64,000 nt of DNA from Hypomyces perniciosus (lineage: Eukaryota; Ascomycota; Sordariomycetes; Hypocreales; Hypocreaceae), in the NCBI GenBank assembly GCA_008477525.1, contig SPDT01000001.1:930001-994000 (forward strand), written 5' to 3'. The stretch's first letter is position 1, and each line of letters starts with the position of its first letter. This document shows, piece after piece, positions 13,071 to 23,141 of the stretch. The notes beneath the pieces are model-generated. The model saw only the letters and a program-made list of their open reading frames with translations. It did not search any database and had not been told where the DNA came from. A program made the translations under genes and the position numbers.

Positions 13071-14531
13071 CTAGTATATAATATAGTAATTAGCTGAGAA
13101 CTGCCTATTATAAATAAAGAAATATATACTGGAATAAAAGTATATATAATAGCAGTAATAGTGGCGAGAGAGTTTGCCTAATTAAGAGTAATTTAAAGGT
13201 TTAAGCGCTTTAATTTTTAGCGGCAATACTGCTTATTTACTGCAGACTCTTTCTCTTTTCACTCTTTAATTAGGCTTAATTTTTATTATATTAATATAAG
13301 GTTTGTTTTATATTAGACTTATAGTAGTGCTATTATAGACTGGGTTTTTATTAGCTGCTATTATATAATAAAGAAGTAATATTAAAGCATTTACTTTATT
13401 AATAGGGGATTTTTAGGAATATTAAATTAATACTTTAATGGCATTAATAAATTAATAGGCGATTAGATTATATAATTTATTATTTAAGAAATAATAAAAA
13501 TATTTTTTAAAAATAGTTAATGTAATATAAGTTAATATAAAAAGTTTTATTTTTTAATTATATAAAATTTATATTTATTATTATAATATTAGGGAGGTTT
13601 TTTTCTTGACTTTATATTCTATTTAATTAAAAGGTTAAGATAATAATAGTATAGGGCAGGGCATTTATAGTAAGTTAATAGTAGCTAATAGTTGTATTTA
13701 TATAAGAACACCTATTAGGTTAAGTTGCTAGCAGCTTTGCGGCGTTTTGCTGGCAAGGGCATAGTAATTTTAAAGGGAGGGTATTCTAATAAAGACGCAA
13801 CTGAAATAGCACTAGCTGCAAGTAAAGACAGGCTTGCTATATTAAGGTTCTCAGATACTATAAGATCGCTATTATTTTCTAAAACTAGGCTATAAGCGTA
13901 TTAGATAAGAAGTTATAGTAAGGAATTAGCTATAGAAAACTTATAAAGTAGCGATATTTATTGCAGAAGGAAAAAGAGAACTTATAGTAGTAGGCTAAAC
14001 TAAGAAAAGAGAACTACTATTATATAATAGGTTAGCTGGTAATAAGAAGCGAGAGGAAAGAATATTTATAGAGAAAAGCGCCTATAAAGAGAGAGAGGGC
14101 GAAAGAGAGAGAGAGATAAAGAGGAAAAAAAGAAAGAAAAGAGAAAAGTGAATGGGAATTAAAGTTATAAAAGAAAAGAAAAATAAGGCAAGAATATATA
14201 TAGTGCACTTATATACAGTAGTAAATTAGGAGAAGAAAAATAAAGTAAATTACTTATATATTAGCAGTAAAGGGTTAGTTTATTATATAGGATTTCTCTG
14301 CTACTTTTTAAATTTAATTATATAAAAGTATACTTTTAAACTATAAAGTTAGAAACTTTTTAAACTATTAAATGTATACTAAATTGTTTAAGTCTAGGGC
14401 TTAAAGAAGTGTTTATATAGGAAATAGTTACTGTTTAGTATAGTAATAGGGTATTAAAAGCTGGAAAAGAGCTGGTTAAATATAGGGTCTTTGCCGGCAT
14501 TAAGGTTAATGCTATAAAAGGGGGGGCAGCC
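13071..14531 (+). other. Gypsy B 3' non-coding region with purine-rich tract
   Basis: 1.46 kb between the chromodomain and the 3' LTR. A strongly purine-rich GA tract lies at about 14,085-14,150 and the polypurine tract at 14,516-14,531. The same region recurs in Gypsy A at 14,794-16,233 in more AT-shifted form. No protein was recognised, and long 3' regions of this kind are uncommon in compact chromoviruses. Confidence 0.6.
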
Positions 14532-14793
14532 TATTAAGAGACTGGAAGCTCTAGAGCTTTTATAATATTATATAGGCCGGAATGTATATATAAAAGTAAC
14601 TGTAGTCCCTGAAGATATAGAACTTTAGAGACTAGTAAACTACTGCTGCTACACTTAATTACTAGTTTCTGGCTTATTACCTGCTTATTAGCATCTATCT
14701 CTCCTTTAAGTGACTGCTCTTTAACCTCCTTTACTCTTCCTTAAAATCACAACCCCTTACCTAATCCGTCTGCCTTAAAGAGGGTCTCTGACA
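14532..14793 (+). repeat. 3' LTR of Gypsy B
   Basis: 262 bp, ends GTCTCTGACA, and is preceded by the polypurine tract. The following ATATT matches the 5 bp before the 5' LTR. Confidence 0.9.
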
Positions 14794-16495
14794 ATATTAT
14801 ATAATAATTAACTGAAAATTATCTATTATAAATAAAGAAATATATACTAAAATAAAAGTATATATAATAGTAGTAATAGTAGTAAAAGAGTTTATTGAAT
14901 TAAAAGTAACTTAAAGGTTTAAATGCTTTAAATTTTAATAGTAATACTATTTATTTAATATAGAATTTCTTTTGTTTACTTTTTAACTAGGCTTAACCTT
15001 TATTATATTAATATAAAGTTTTTTTTATATTAAATTTATAGTAGTTTTATTATAAATTAATTATTTATTAGCTATTACTATATAGTAAAAAAGTAATATT
15101 AAAGTATTTAGTTTATTAATAAAAGACTTTTAAAAATATTAAATTAAGACTTTAATAGTATTAATAAATTAATAGGTAATTAGATTATATAATTTAGTAT
15201 TTAAGAAATAATAAAAATATTTTTAAAAGCAGTTAATATAATATAAATTAATGTAAAAAGTTTTACTTTTTAATTATATAAAACTTATATTTATTATTAT
15301 AATATTAAAGTAGTTTTTTTTTAAATTTTAAATTTTATTTAATGAAAAGGTTAAAATAATAATAGTATAAGGCAAGGTATTTATAATAAGTAAATAGTAG
15401 CTAATAGTTATATTTATACTAAAATACTTATTAGGTTAATTGCTAGCGGCTTTATAGTGTTTTGCTGGTAAAGGTATAGTAATTTTAAAAGGAGGGTATT
15501 TTAATAGAGATATAACTAAGATAGTATTAGCTGTAAGTAAAGATAAGCTTACTATATTAAAGTTTTTAAATACTATAAAATTGCTTTTATTTTTTAAAGT
15601 TAGGCTATAAGTATATGAAATAGGAAGTTATAATAAAGAATTAGCTATAAAAAACTTATAAAGCAGTAATATTTATTATAAAAGGAAAAAGAGAATTTAT
15701 AGTAGTAGGCTAAATTAAGAGAAAAGAATTACTATTATATAATAAATTAGCTGATAATAAAAAGTAAAATAAAGGAATATTTATAAAGAAACCGGCTATA
15801 TAAAGGGAAAAGGCGAAAAAGAAAGAAAGATAAAAAGGAAAAAAGAAAAGTAAATAAAAATTAAAGTTATAAGTAAAAAGAAAAGTAAGGCAAAAATATA
15901 TACAATATACTTATATACAGTAATAAATTAAAAGAAGAAAAATAAAGTAAATTATTTATATATTAGCAGTAAAAGGTTAGCTTATTATATAGGATTTCCC
16001 TATTACCCTTTAAGTTTAATTATATAAAAGTATACTTTTAAACTATAAAGTTAGAAACTTTTTAAGCTATTAAAGATATATTAAAGTATTTAAATTTAAA
16101 GCTTAAAGAAGCGTTTATATAAGAAATAGTTACTGCTTAGTATAGTAATAAAGTATTAAAAGCCGGAAAAGAGTTAGTCGGATATAGGGTCCTTGCTAGC
16201 ATTAAAGTTAATACTATAAAAGGGGGGGCAGCCTATTAAGAGACTGAAAGCTTTAGGGCTTTTATAATATTATATAGGCCGGAATATATATATAAAAGTA
16301 ACTATAGTCTTTAAAAATATAAAACTTTAGAGACTAGTAAACTACTACTGCTATACCTAACTATTAATTCTAGCTTATTACCTGATTATTAATACCTATT
16401 CCTCCTTTAAGTGATTGCTCTTTAACCTCCTTTACTTTTCCTTAGGGTCGCAGCCCCCTCGCCCGATCCGTCTGCCTTAAAGAGGGTCTCTAACA
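14794..16495 (+). repeat. 3' remainder and 3' LTR of Gypsy A
   Basis: 14,794-16,233 is the RIP-shifted counterpart of 13,075-14,531 of Gypsy B, including the GGGGGGGCAGCC polypurine tract at about 16,220-16,233. 16,234-16,495 is the 262-bp 3' LTR, followed by the ATTAC duplication. This piece belongs to the element that starts at 1678. Confidence 0.88.
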
Positions 16496-16500
16496 ATTAC

Positions 16501-18163
16501 TAATTAAAAGTCTATAACTAATTTCGCTTTTAGCTTTATTAATATAAAAAAAGGAAAATGGCTTTTAATAGCTCTATAAGCAGCTAAATTTATTTTATAC
16601 TGCAATTAGCGCTTTAGCCTTAATTATTATAATTATAAATAAAAAGTAGGCCTTTAAAAATATCTTTAGGTGTATTTTTCTAGATATATAACAGCAGCTC
16701 TTTATATATTATATTAATATTAATAGTAAAGCTAAAATTAAATTACACTAAAAAAAGCTAAAGAAAAATAATAATAATATAAATAATAATAATAATAATA
16801 CTATTAATAATAATGTTAATACCTAAACTATGATATAAAATAATATTAAATAAAGTATTTTAAGCTTTACTTTAATTAAATATAAATATAGCTTTAATAG
16901 TATATATAAAATATAAATGCGTATAATTTATATTAATAAAGAAGTTAATTTAAATTAATTTAAGCTGCAATAAAATTAATATATAATCCTATATAGGTAT
17001 ATATCTTATACTATATCTCTCGCAAATATATACCCTTTTAACTTTAATAGGCTTATTATTATATTAAATAGTACTGCAATTTTAGTTAATAGGTTAATAG
17101 TTTAATTAAAATAGCCTATAAAAATATAAAGACCTATCTGGTCTTAAACATTAATAATATTTTATATCTTTATATAGTACTATTATAGATAATTTAAAAG
17201 AAAAAGCGAGACTATATTTAAAAAGCTGCCTTTATATAAATATATTAATACATTAACTTTATAATACAGTAACAGTAGCTTAGCGATATTGTAATATATA
17301 TTAATTATATAATTATTAACCTCTTTACCTAGTAATATTAAATTACTATTACTGCCTTACCTATCTACAAAAAGCCAAAGCCGCTTTAACCTTATTACAG
17401 CACTTTTATATAATAATACACTTTACTATATAATTATTTTATCTTTTAACGGCTTAAAGCTAGTAAGCCTATAAATAAATATAATATATATTTGCGATAA
17501 AGGCTTATAAAGCCTTTAATAAATCTACTATTATTTTATATAAAGAATCCTACTAATAGTTATATATATTAAGATCTAAATAAACTGCTTTTTTATATCT
17601 AAAACCTTAATATTATTTAAAATCTCTATAAAAGACTTTAATTGCTAAATAATAGGAAACTGCCTATACTAGTTATACTTTAAGCTATTAATAGCAGTAA
17701 TAATAGCAGTAGGGATAATATTAGTTTTATATAATAAACTTAATAGACTTAATAAATTTAATAACCTTAACAGTTACAGTAGTTATAAAAAAGGCAAGGG
17801 CGACTTAAAGGGCAACCTAAAGGGCGACTGCCTATATATTAATTAAATCCTAGTATTTAATAAGCCCCTTTATAATTTAAAATAAATAGTTCTGTTAGCT
17901 TATAGCAGACGCTATAAAGCTCTAAATCATTATTTTAGCGTTTTAAAGGCCGTGGAGGCTTGCAGGTTACTCAAATATTATAATAATAAAGCTATATTTT
18001 AGCTATAGCTTTAATTAAATTAAAAAGGGGATTAATAAAATTGTGCCAGCTATATAGCCAGGAAAATAGTTAGCCTTTATATAGGTAAATAAAAGGGATA
18101 ATAAAGATTTATTATTTAAAGTAATTTAATATATTATAAATAGCTATTATATAAAGAATTAAA
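16501..18163. other. Right part of the TIR element, degenerate
   Basis: Internal sequence between the Gypsy insertion site and the right TIR. It is AT-rich, with an AAT-type microsatellite near 16,770-16,815. No convincing transposase motif could be read in any frame. Confidence 0.45.
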
Positions 18164-18253
18164 TTGTAGAGTATAAGGAGCTATAAGGAGATTTTTGCGG
18201 GTAGCGCATAAACTATCTATATAAATAGCAATTTTTATCTATATAAATAGCAC
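18164..18253 (-). repeat. Right terminal inverted repeat
   Basis: Reverse complement of 629-718. It includes GGTAGCGCATAAACTATCTA and ends AAATAGCAC before TA. Confidence 0.6.
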
Positions 18254-18591
18254 TACTGTATTTAATATTTATTATTTTATTATTAATAAAAAGGTTATTT
18301 AATATATTTATTAATAATTTTACTGCCTTTATAGTATATGTAATAATATTATATTAAATTATAATATATAGTTTATATTAAAATTCTAAAAATAACTTTG
18401 AAGGTAATTTAAAGTTATATTAAAATAATTATTAGATTTTATGTTAAAACTAATCGCTAAATTAAAAGCATTAATATAAATATAAAATAATATTTATAAG
18501 CTTTTATTAACTTTTATTAAAATAATTAAATTTATTAGATATTATTAATAAAATTTCTTATTAATAATATAATATTTCAAATTATTAATAT
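18254..18591. other. AT-rich spacer, nothing recognised
   Basis: RIP-like AT-rich sequence between the TIR element and the reversed Copia fragment. No feature is supported. Confidence 0.5.
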
Positions 18592-19490
18592 CCCTCCTTT
18601 TTAATACTCCCTTTAAAATAAATATTATTTTATATAACTTTAAAGTAAATATAGGATTTAGATATAAAAAAGTAATTAGGATATAAAAAAATAAAAGGAT
18701 AGTTAATATAGCTAAAAAATAAATTAATAAAGATAGCTAATAGCTATAAAAGAGATAGCTAATAGCTATAAAAGAGATAGCTAATAGCTATAAAAGAAAC
18801 AGCTAATAATTATAAAAACAAAAGGATAAAAACTTTAGGTATAGACTTTAGCTAAAAGCTTAAAATTAAGGAGATTTATAAAGTTTTTTAGCTTTAATAT
18901 AAAAGAGGCTTAGTAAGCCTATCAGTAACTATTTTACTAGTTTCTAAATGGCCGATTATAATAATACTATTTTTAACCTGTTCTTTAATATAATTAAACT
19001 GTAATAAAGTGTATTTTATTTAATTATAAAGGGTAAGGCTATTTAAAGTAGAAATAACACCTTTATTATTATTAAGTAAAGAGATTAGTTATTTAATTGG
19101 TTAATCTACCTTTTTATATAGGCTAATAAGTTACTGGATCTCTTTAATAGCTTTTATAAAAGCTATAAACTTTGCTTTTAATATAAAAAGGCAGATAGTT
19201 AAGCCCTTTTTTAATTTCTAGCTAATTAGCCTATTAGCAACTACTATAATATAGCTATAAATTAATTTACTTAATTCTTTATCCCTAGTAAAATTACTAT
19301 TATAATAATTACAAGGTATAGGATTAGATTTTCTAGTATATTAAATAACTAGATCTTTAGTATTATTTAAACACTATAATAAACTATAGCCTACATTTAA
19401 CTACTTTTTATAAAAGCTTTAAAATTATTTTACTAGCTATTAAACTAAAAAGCTAATATTTATTTAAATATATATTATTAAATAAATAAT
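18592..19490 (-). pseudogene. Truncated Copia 3' region (RNase H end, reverse orientation)
   Basis: The reverse complement matches Copia A from about 42,610 to 43,470: the end of RNase H, the 3' untranslated region with its AGCTA-rich stretch, the polypurine tract AAAGGGAG and the first 15 bp of the 3' LTR. The LTR is cut off at 18,592. The copy is much more AT-shifted than Copia A. Triplicated copies of a 20-bp unit (GATAGCTAATAGCTATAAAA) lie at about 18,731-18,790. It abuts the oppositely oriented LTR fragment that follows. Confidence 0.72.
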
Positions 19491-20127
19491 AGTTTTAATA
19501 ATAGCTACTGTAAAGTTATATAAAATAATATCTATTTTAGAGGGAGTATTAAAAAAGAGGGCTAAAAAGTAAGGATTTTAGTATAATTGGGTAACCTTCC
19601 TATTCTGGCTAGACCCGGAATTAAGCCTAACATTAAAACCAAATTCCTGGCAAAACTCTAATATAAGTTAAGAAATTTCTATTATCTTTAACAATAACAA
19701 TTAAGCTAGGACCAGCTACCCTATTTACCTTAAATTTAATACAATAGGTATAATAGCTATTATAAAAAATCTAACCAAAATGGTTTCCTGTTTATATAGC
19801 TGTAAGTCGATTTGGCCGATTTCCTATATAAATGAATTTTACAGAAAATAGAAATATAGGTATAAACCGAATTTTACTACTATATACCTATTATTAAATT
19901 AAAGGACTATTATAAAAGATAAAGTATTATTCTATAATTACTTTTATGATATAGCCGCATATTATTAAATATTCTATAGATTTTTAGCTATTAGATTAAT
20001 TATAATTTAATTGTTTAGTCTATTATTTACCTAGTAAACTCTTAGTTGTTTCCTTATTACTGCATTATATACAGCTTCCTAGAAGCTATATATAAATAAG
20101 GTTTAGTATAACCTTATTATTTTAATA
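19491..20127 (+). repeat. Copia 3' end and LTR, RIP-degraded
   Basis: About 55 bp of Copia 3' region (TATCTATTTTAGAGGGAG) leads into an LTR at 19,547-20,127 that aligns with the Copia A LTRs but has many C-to-T and G-to-A changes (starts TATTAAAAAAGAGG, ends TTTTAATA). The 5' part of its element is replaced by the reversed fragment 18,592-19,490, so the two form a head-on junction near 19,490. Confidence 0.75.
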
Positions 20128-20943
20128 ATATAACCAGGCCTTAATGCATTCTTAACTATAACTTTCTATAAGGCCTTAAGGCTTTCCTACTTTCTATAAT
20201 ATAACAATAATATTTGCCTTAACCTGCCTTTCTATACTATAATACCTTAACTATATACTTTCTATTAAGCTATATTTATTATAAATTAATTTCTAAAGTC
20301 CCGCTTAAATTAGTAAAATAGGTTATATATAAATAATTATAAAAAGCTAAATATTATAATATAAGCTATAAAAGGGCACAGTAAAAGTAATAGCTATTAG
20401 TAGCTATTTATATAACATTTTATTTTATTTAAAATAAAAGTTTAATTTAAATTAATTAAATTAATTATTTTTAAATATATATATATATATATATATTAAA
20501 CTAGATAATTAACATATTAATATCATTAAATTTTAGTAGTAAAAGAGTTTAAGTAAAGATATTTAAATTAATTATATTTTATAGCTTTATATTCTTTTAT
20601 TTCATACATTTAAGTAAATATTAGTAATAAAAAAACCTAGAATCTAAATATAATTCCACTTACCTTACTTATCCTTCAAGGTATAGTGTTATATATATTT
20701 CCCTGACTTATACCTTATAGCAAGGATATAATAATTAAAGTAAAGTAGTAAAGATACGCTATAGCTATTAACCCCTGACATAGCCCTGCGCCGGAAGACT
20801 TAAACCAAGGGATAGTATAGGAATAATATCTATATTTTATATATCCGACTCCGGTTTAGGAATTATTATACCCCTAAAGTAAGCCTCCAAATATATATAC
20901 ACAACTTCCAACTATATATATACATCTTGTTACAGGCTACGCC
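20128..20943. other. AT-rich region, possible leader or LTR of Gypsy D
   Basis: No gene. It contains a (TA)n microsatellite near 20,480-20,505. A less degraded stretch at about 20,780-20,943 (CCTGCGCCGGAAGACTTAAA) may be the LTR or leader of the gag relic that follows. No LTR partner was identified. Confidence 0.4.
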
Positions 20944-23141
20944 ATGTCTCCCGGAATTACGACTACGCCGAATCCGGAAATACAACCAATACTAGACCGC
21001 TTACCTAATTAGGAAACCACCTTAGCCATAACCCTATACGCACAACTATATAATATATATATAGCTAGTATAGAGCCTCCTTCTTTAACTATAGATAGAC
21101 AATATAGAAATGCCTTAACTGTATACTTTCCAGTTAGGCTATACCCATTATATATCTATAGCTTAGCTACCACCTAGCCAGTAAGTAACGGAACTTTTAC
21201 TGTAAAAGGAAAACAGCGAATTTCAGAGACTAAGCCTTTAAGGGCGATAATATACAGTCGCGGATCAAGTAAGCTGTTTTACCTTTACAGAAACAAATAG
21301 CTGCACTAATAAGAAAGCTGGACTCTATAGTATTAGCGACTTAAAGGCTAAATAGCCAGGAAGATAAAATATTATTTTTTCCGCAATTTAAATAAAAACC
21401 CGCGCAGGCTGCAACTATATAGCCTGCATTAACCTTTATAATAAAGTTTATATAAGCTTTTAAGGTTAAAAGGAAGCTACTCTTTAACCTATTTAAATTC
21501 TCAGGAAAGTAAAGGGAGTATACTGTATAGGCGCAAGATATACGCGAAAAGCTTAAACTTAATAAAGAGTTCTATAATAGCAATAGAAAACAGTAGTACT
21601 TTATTAACTTTTATTTAAACGCTATATTTAAGTAAATAGTTGCTACTTTTTATATATTAAAAGGAACTAATAGGAACTATAATTTAATAGAATTTATATA
21701 ATACCTAGACTATATTTATAAAGATTAAAGACTCTAGAACTAAGCTACGCAAAAGCTATATACTTTTAAATAAAGCGATAAAACTTTACTTTTATTTTTC
21801 TTTCCCTGCTTTAAATAAAAGCTTTTTAAAGTAGGCGGCGATAACTGGGCTAATTAAATTAAAATTATCTTCTTTAAAGGAGCATTATCTCTAAAACTAT
21901 AATTCCATTTAGTAACAGTAAACCTGCCTTTTATTTATAGTAAATGGCTTATTAAAGTCTAGGATATTACTAGCTGTATTAAACAATTAAATCTAGATTA
22001 ATAGAATATAGGAGCTGCTTTAATAGGCTACTCCTGGCAAAAAAAATATAATAAGCTTTAACTATATTGCATTTTAAAAGACTATATATAAGCAGTTAAT
22101 AAGGAGGGCGATATTTAAATAAAGGGCGTAAACTGTATAAAGAACTAGCGCTGACGCAGCTCTTTAGTAAGTAAAGCAGATACTGCCTAGGAGACTATAT
22201 ATTATTATTGCAGGAAGGAGGGATATATTACCTGGTTTTGCAAGAAAGGCTATAAAGCTTAGGCGTATTAGGTCTAGATCGTTAACTGCGAGTCTAATAA
22301 TAATAACCAGTATATTAATAGTAGGGAAAACAGTAACTTTAGCGATAAGCTAAAAGATTAACTTTAATATAAAGTTAGGTGTTAAAGCCTATAAAGGAAG
22401 AACTAAAAGGATAAAAAAAGTTTAAGGAGTAAATAACTAGCGAATTAGTAACATTATAAGCTAAAATAGAGAATATATTTATTATAGTATTATTTAATAC
22501 CAGCTGTAACCTTTATATTATTATAAACTCTTCCTTTACTTAAAAGTTATACCTTTTATAAATTAAGATTATTAAAAGGAAGATTGGGATATTTACTGAG
22601 ATTTATAAGAAAGTAGAAACTAGCTATATTGCTATTATTTACCTAGATCTATACGGCTATATTAAACGTTAATACGCCTATATAGTGAATAAATTAGATT
22701 ATAACCTAATCCTTGGTAAGCCTTAGGCTAAGGCTAACTATGTAATATATAATGCAGTTAAAAAGGAAGTTAGCTATAGAAAAGCCGGCCTATAGCTATA
22801 ATTTGCAGATAAGGAGGAGCCTGGGAATATTAAAGCTATATAAAAAGCCCAGCTTATACTAGCCTTATTATTGTAAATAGAATACTGCTGTATTAAAAGG
22901 AATAGTAAAAAGGAAGCGTATTTCCTTTAAGCTATTAGTTTATTTAATATTAAAAAAGCACTCTAACTTAAGAAACCTATAGATCCCTGGGAATATATCC
23001 CCCCTAAATTATATAAAGAGTTCTGTTTACTATTCTCTATAAAAGAAGCTATTAAACTTCCACTATACTGCTTTAAAGTCGATTTACAGATTCCCCTAAA
23101 AGCCGATAAATACAGTAAAGAACTGGAACTCTTTTAGGGCC
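20944..23141 (+). pseudogene. Gypsy D gag-protease relic, truncated
   Basis: Starts at an ATG reading MSPGITTTPNPEIQPILDRL and continues as a Gypsy-type gag with in-frame TAGs. A CCHC zinc-knuckle relic (YYCRKEGYITWFCKKG) lies near 22,205-22,255. A retropepsin-like stretch follows near 22,480-22,750 and ends in YNLILGKP, similar to the conserved ILG motif of retroviral-type proteases. The pre-RT linker (IPPKLYKEFCLLFS, then LPLY) is present at about 23,000-23,060, but the reverse transcriptase is absent: the frame meets the GC-richer start of the next element near 23,142. Only 5' Gypsy modules remain. Confidence 0.65.

Larger units (their letters stand above)
7661..14793 (+). mobile_element. 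Gypsy B: full-length chromovirus nested in Gypsy A
   Basis: Complete 7.13-kb element with 262-bp LTRs at 7661-7922 and 14,532-14,793. A purine-rich tract, AAAAGGGGGGGCAGCC, lies immediately before the 3' LTR. The flanking 5-bp duplication is ATATT (7656-7660 and 14,794-14,798). Sequence before 7661 and after 14,793 joins into one continuous copy of the internal region seen uninterrupted in Gypsy B near 13,060-13,090, which proves nesting rather than tandem duplication. Coding frames are broken by stops. Confidence 0.92.
1678..16495 (+). mobile_element. Gypsy A: Ty3/Gypsy chromovirus, interrupted by Gypsy B and a solo LTR
   Basis: The outer LTRs (1678-1937 and 16,234-16,495) start TGTTA or RIP-changed TATTA and end near ACA or ATA. 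They are flanked by the perfect 5-bp target duplication ATTAC (1673-1677 and 16,496-16,500). The body is 1938-7660 plus 14,794-16,233, split by Gypsy B. Removing Gypsy B and the solo LTR at 5473-6052 leaves about 7.1 kb, the same as the 7.13-kb Gypsy B. Reverse transcriptase, integrase and chromodomain remnants are recognisable, but every frame carries many TAG and TAA codons, so it is dead. Confidence 0.88.
629..18253. mobile_element. TIR DNA transposon relic split by nested Gypsy elements
   Basis: Positions 629-718 and 18,164-18,253 are about 90-bp imperfect inverted repeats. Both arms start GTGCTATTTATAT, carry a second GCTATTTATATAGATA motif and continue through GCGCTACC and CTCC.TATAGCTCCTT. 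Both ends are flanked by TA (627-628 and 18,254-18,255), which is weak evidence in such AT-rich DNA. Without the Gypsy insertion at 1678-16,495 the element is about 2.8 kb. The reading frame at 895-1143 resembles the FAR1-like N-terminus of fungal Mutator-like transposases, but no 9-bp target duplication could be found, so the superfamily is unsettled. Confidence 0.55.

Noticed and set aside
1678..16495. Tandem array of Gypsy elements sharing LTRs
   Set aside because: Two nested pairs of target duplications (ATTAC outside, ATATT inside) and complementary truncation of Gypsy A show insertion of one element into another.
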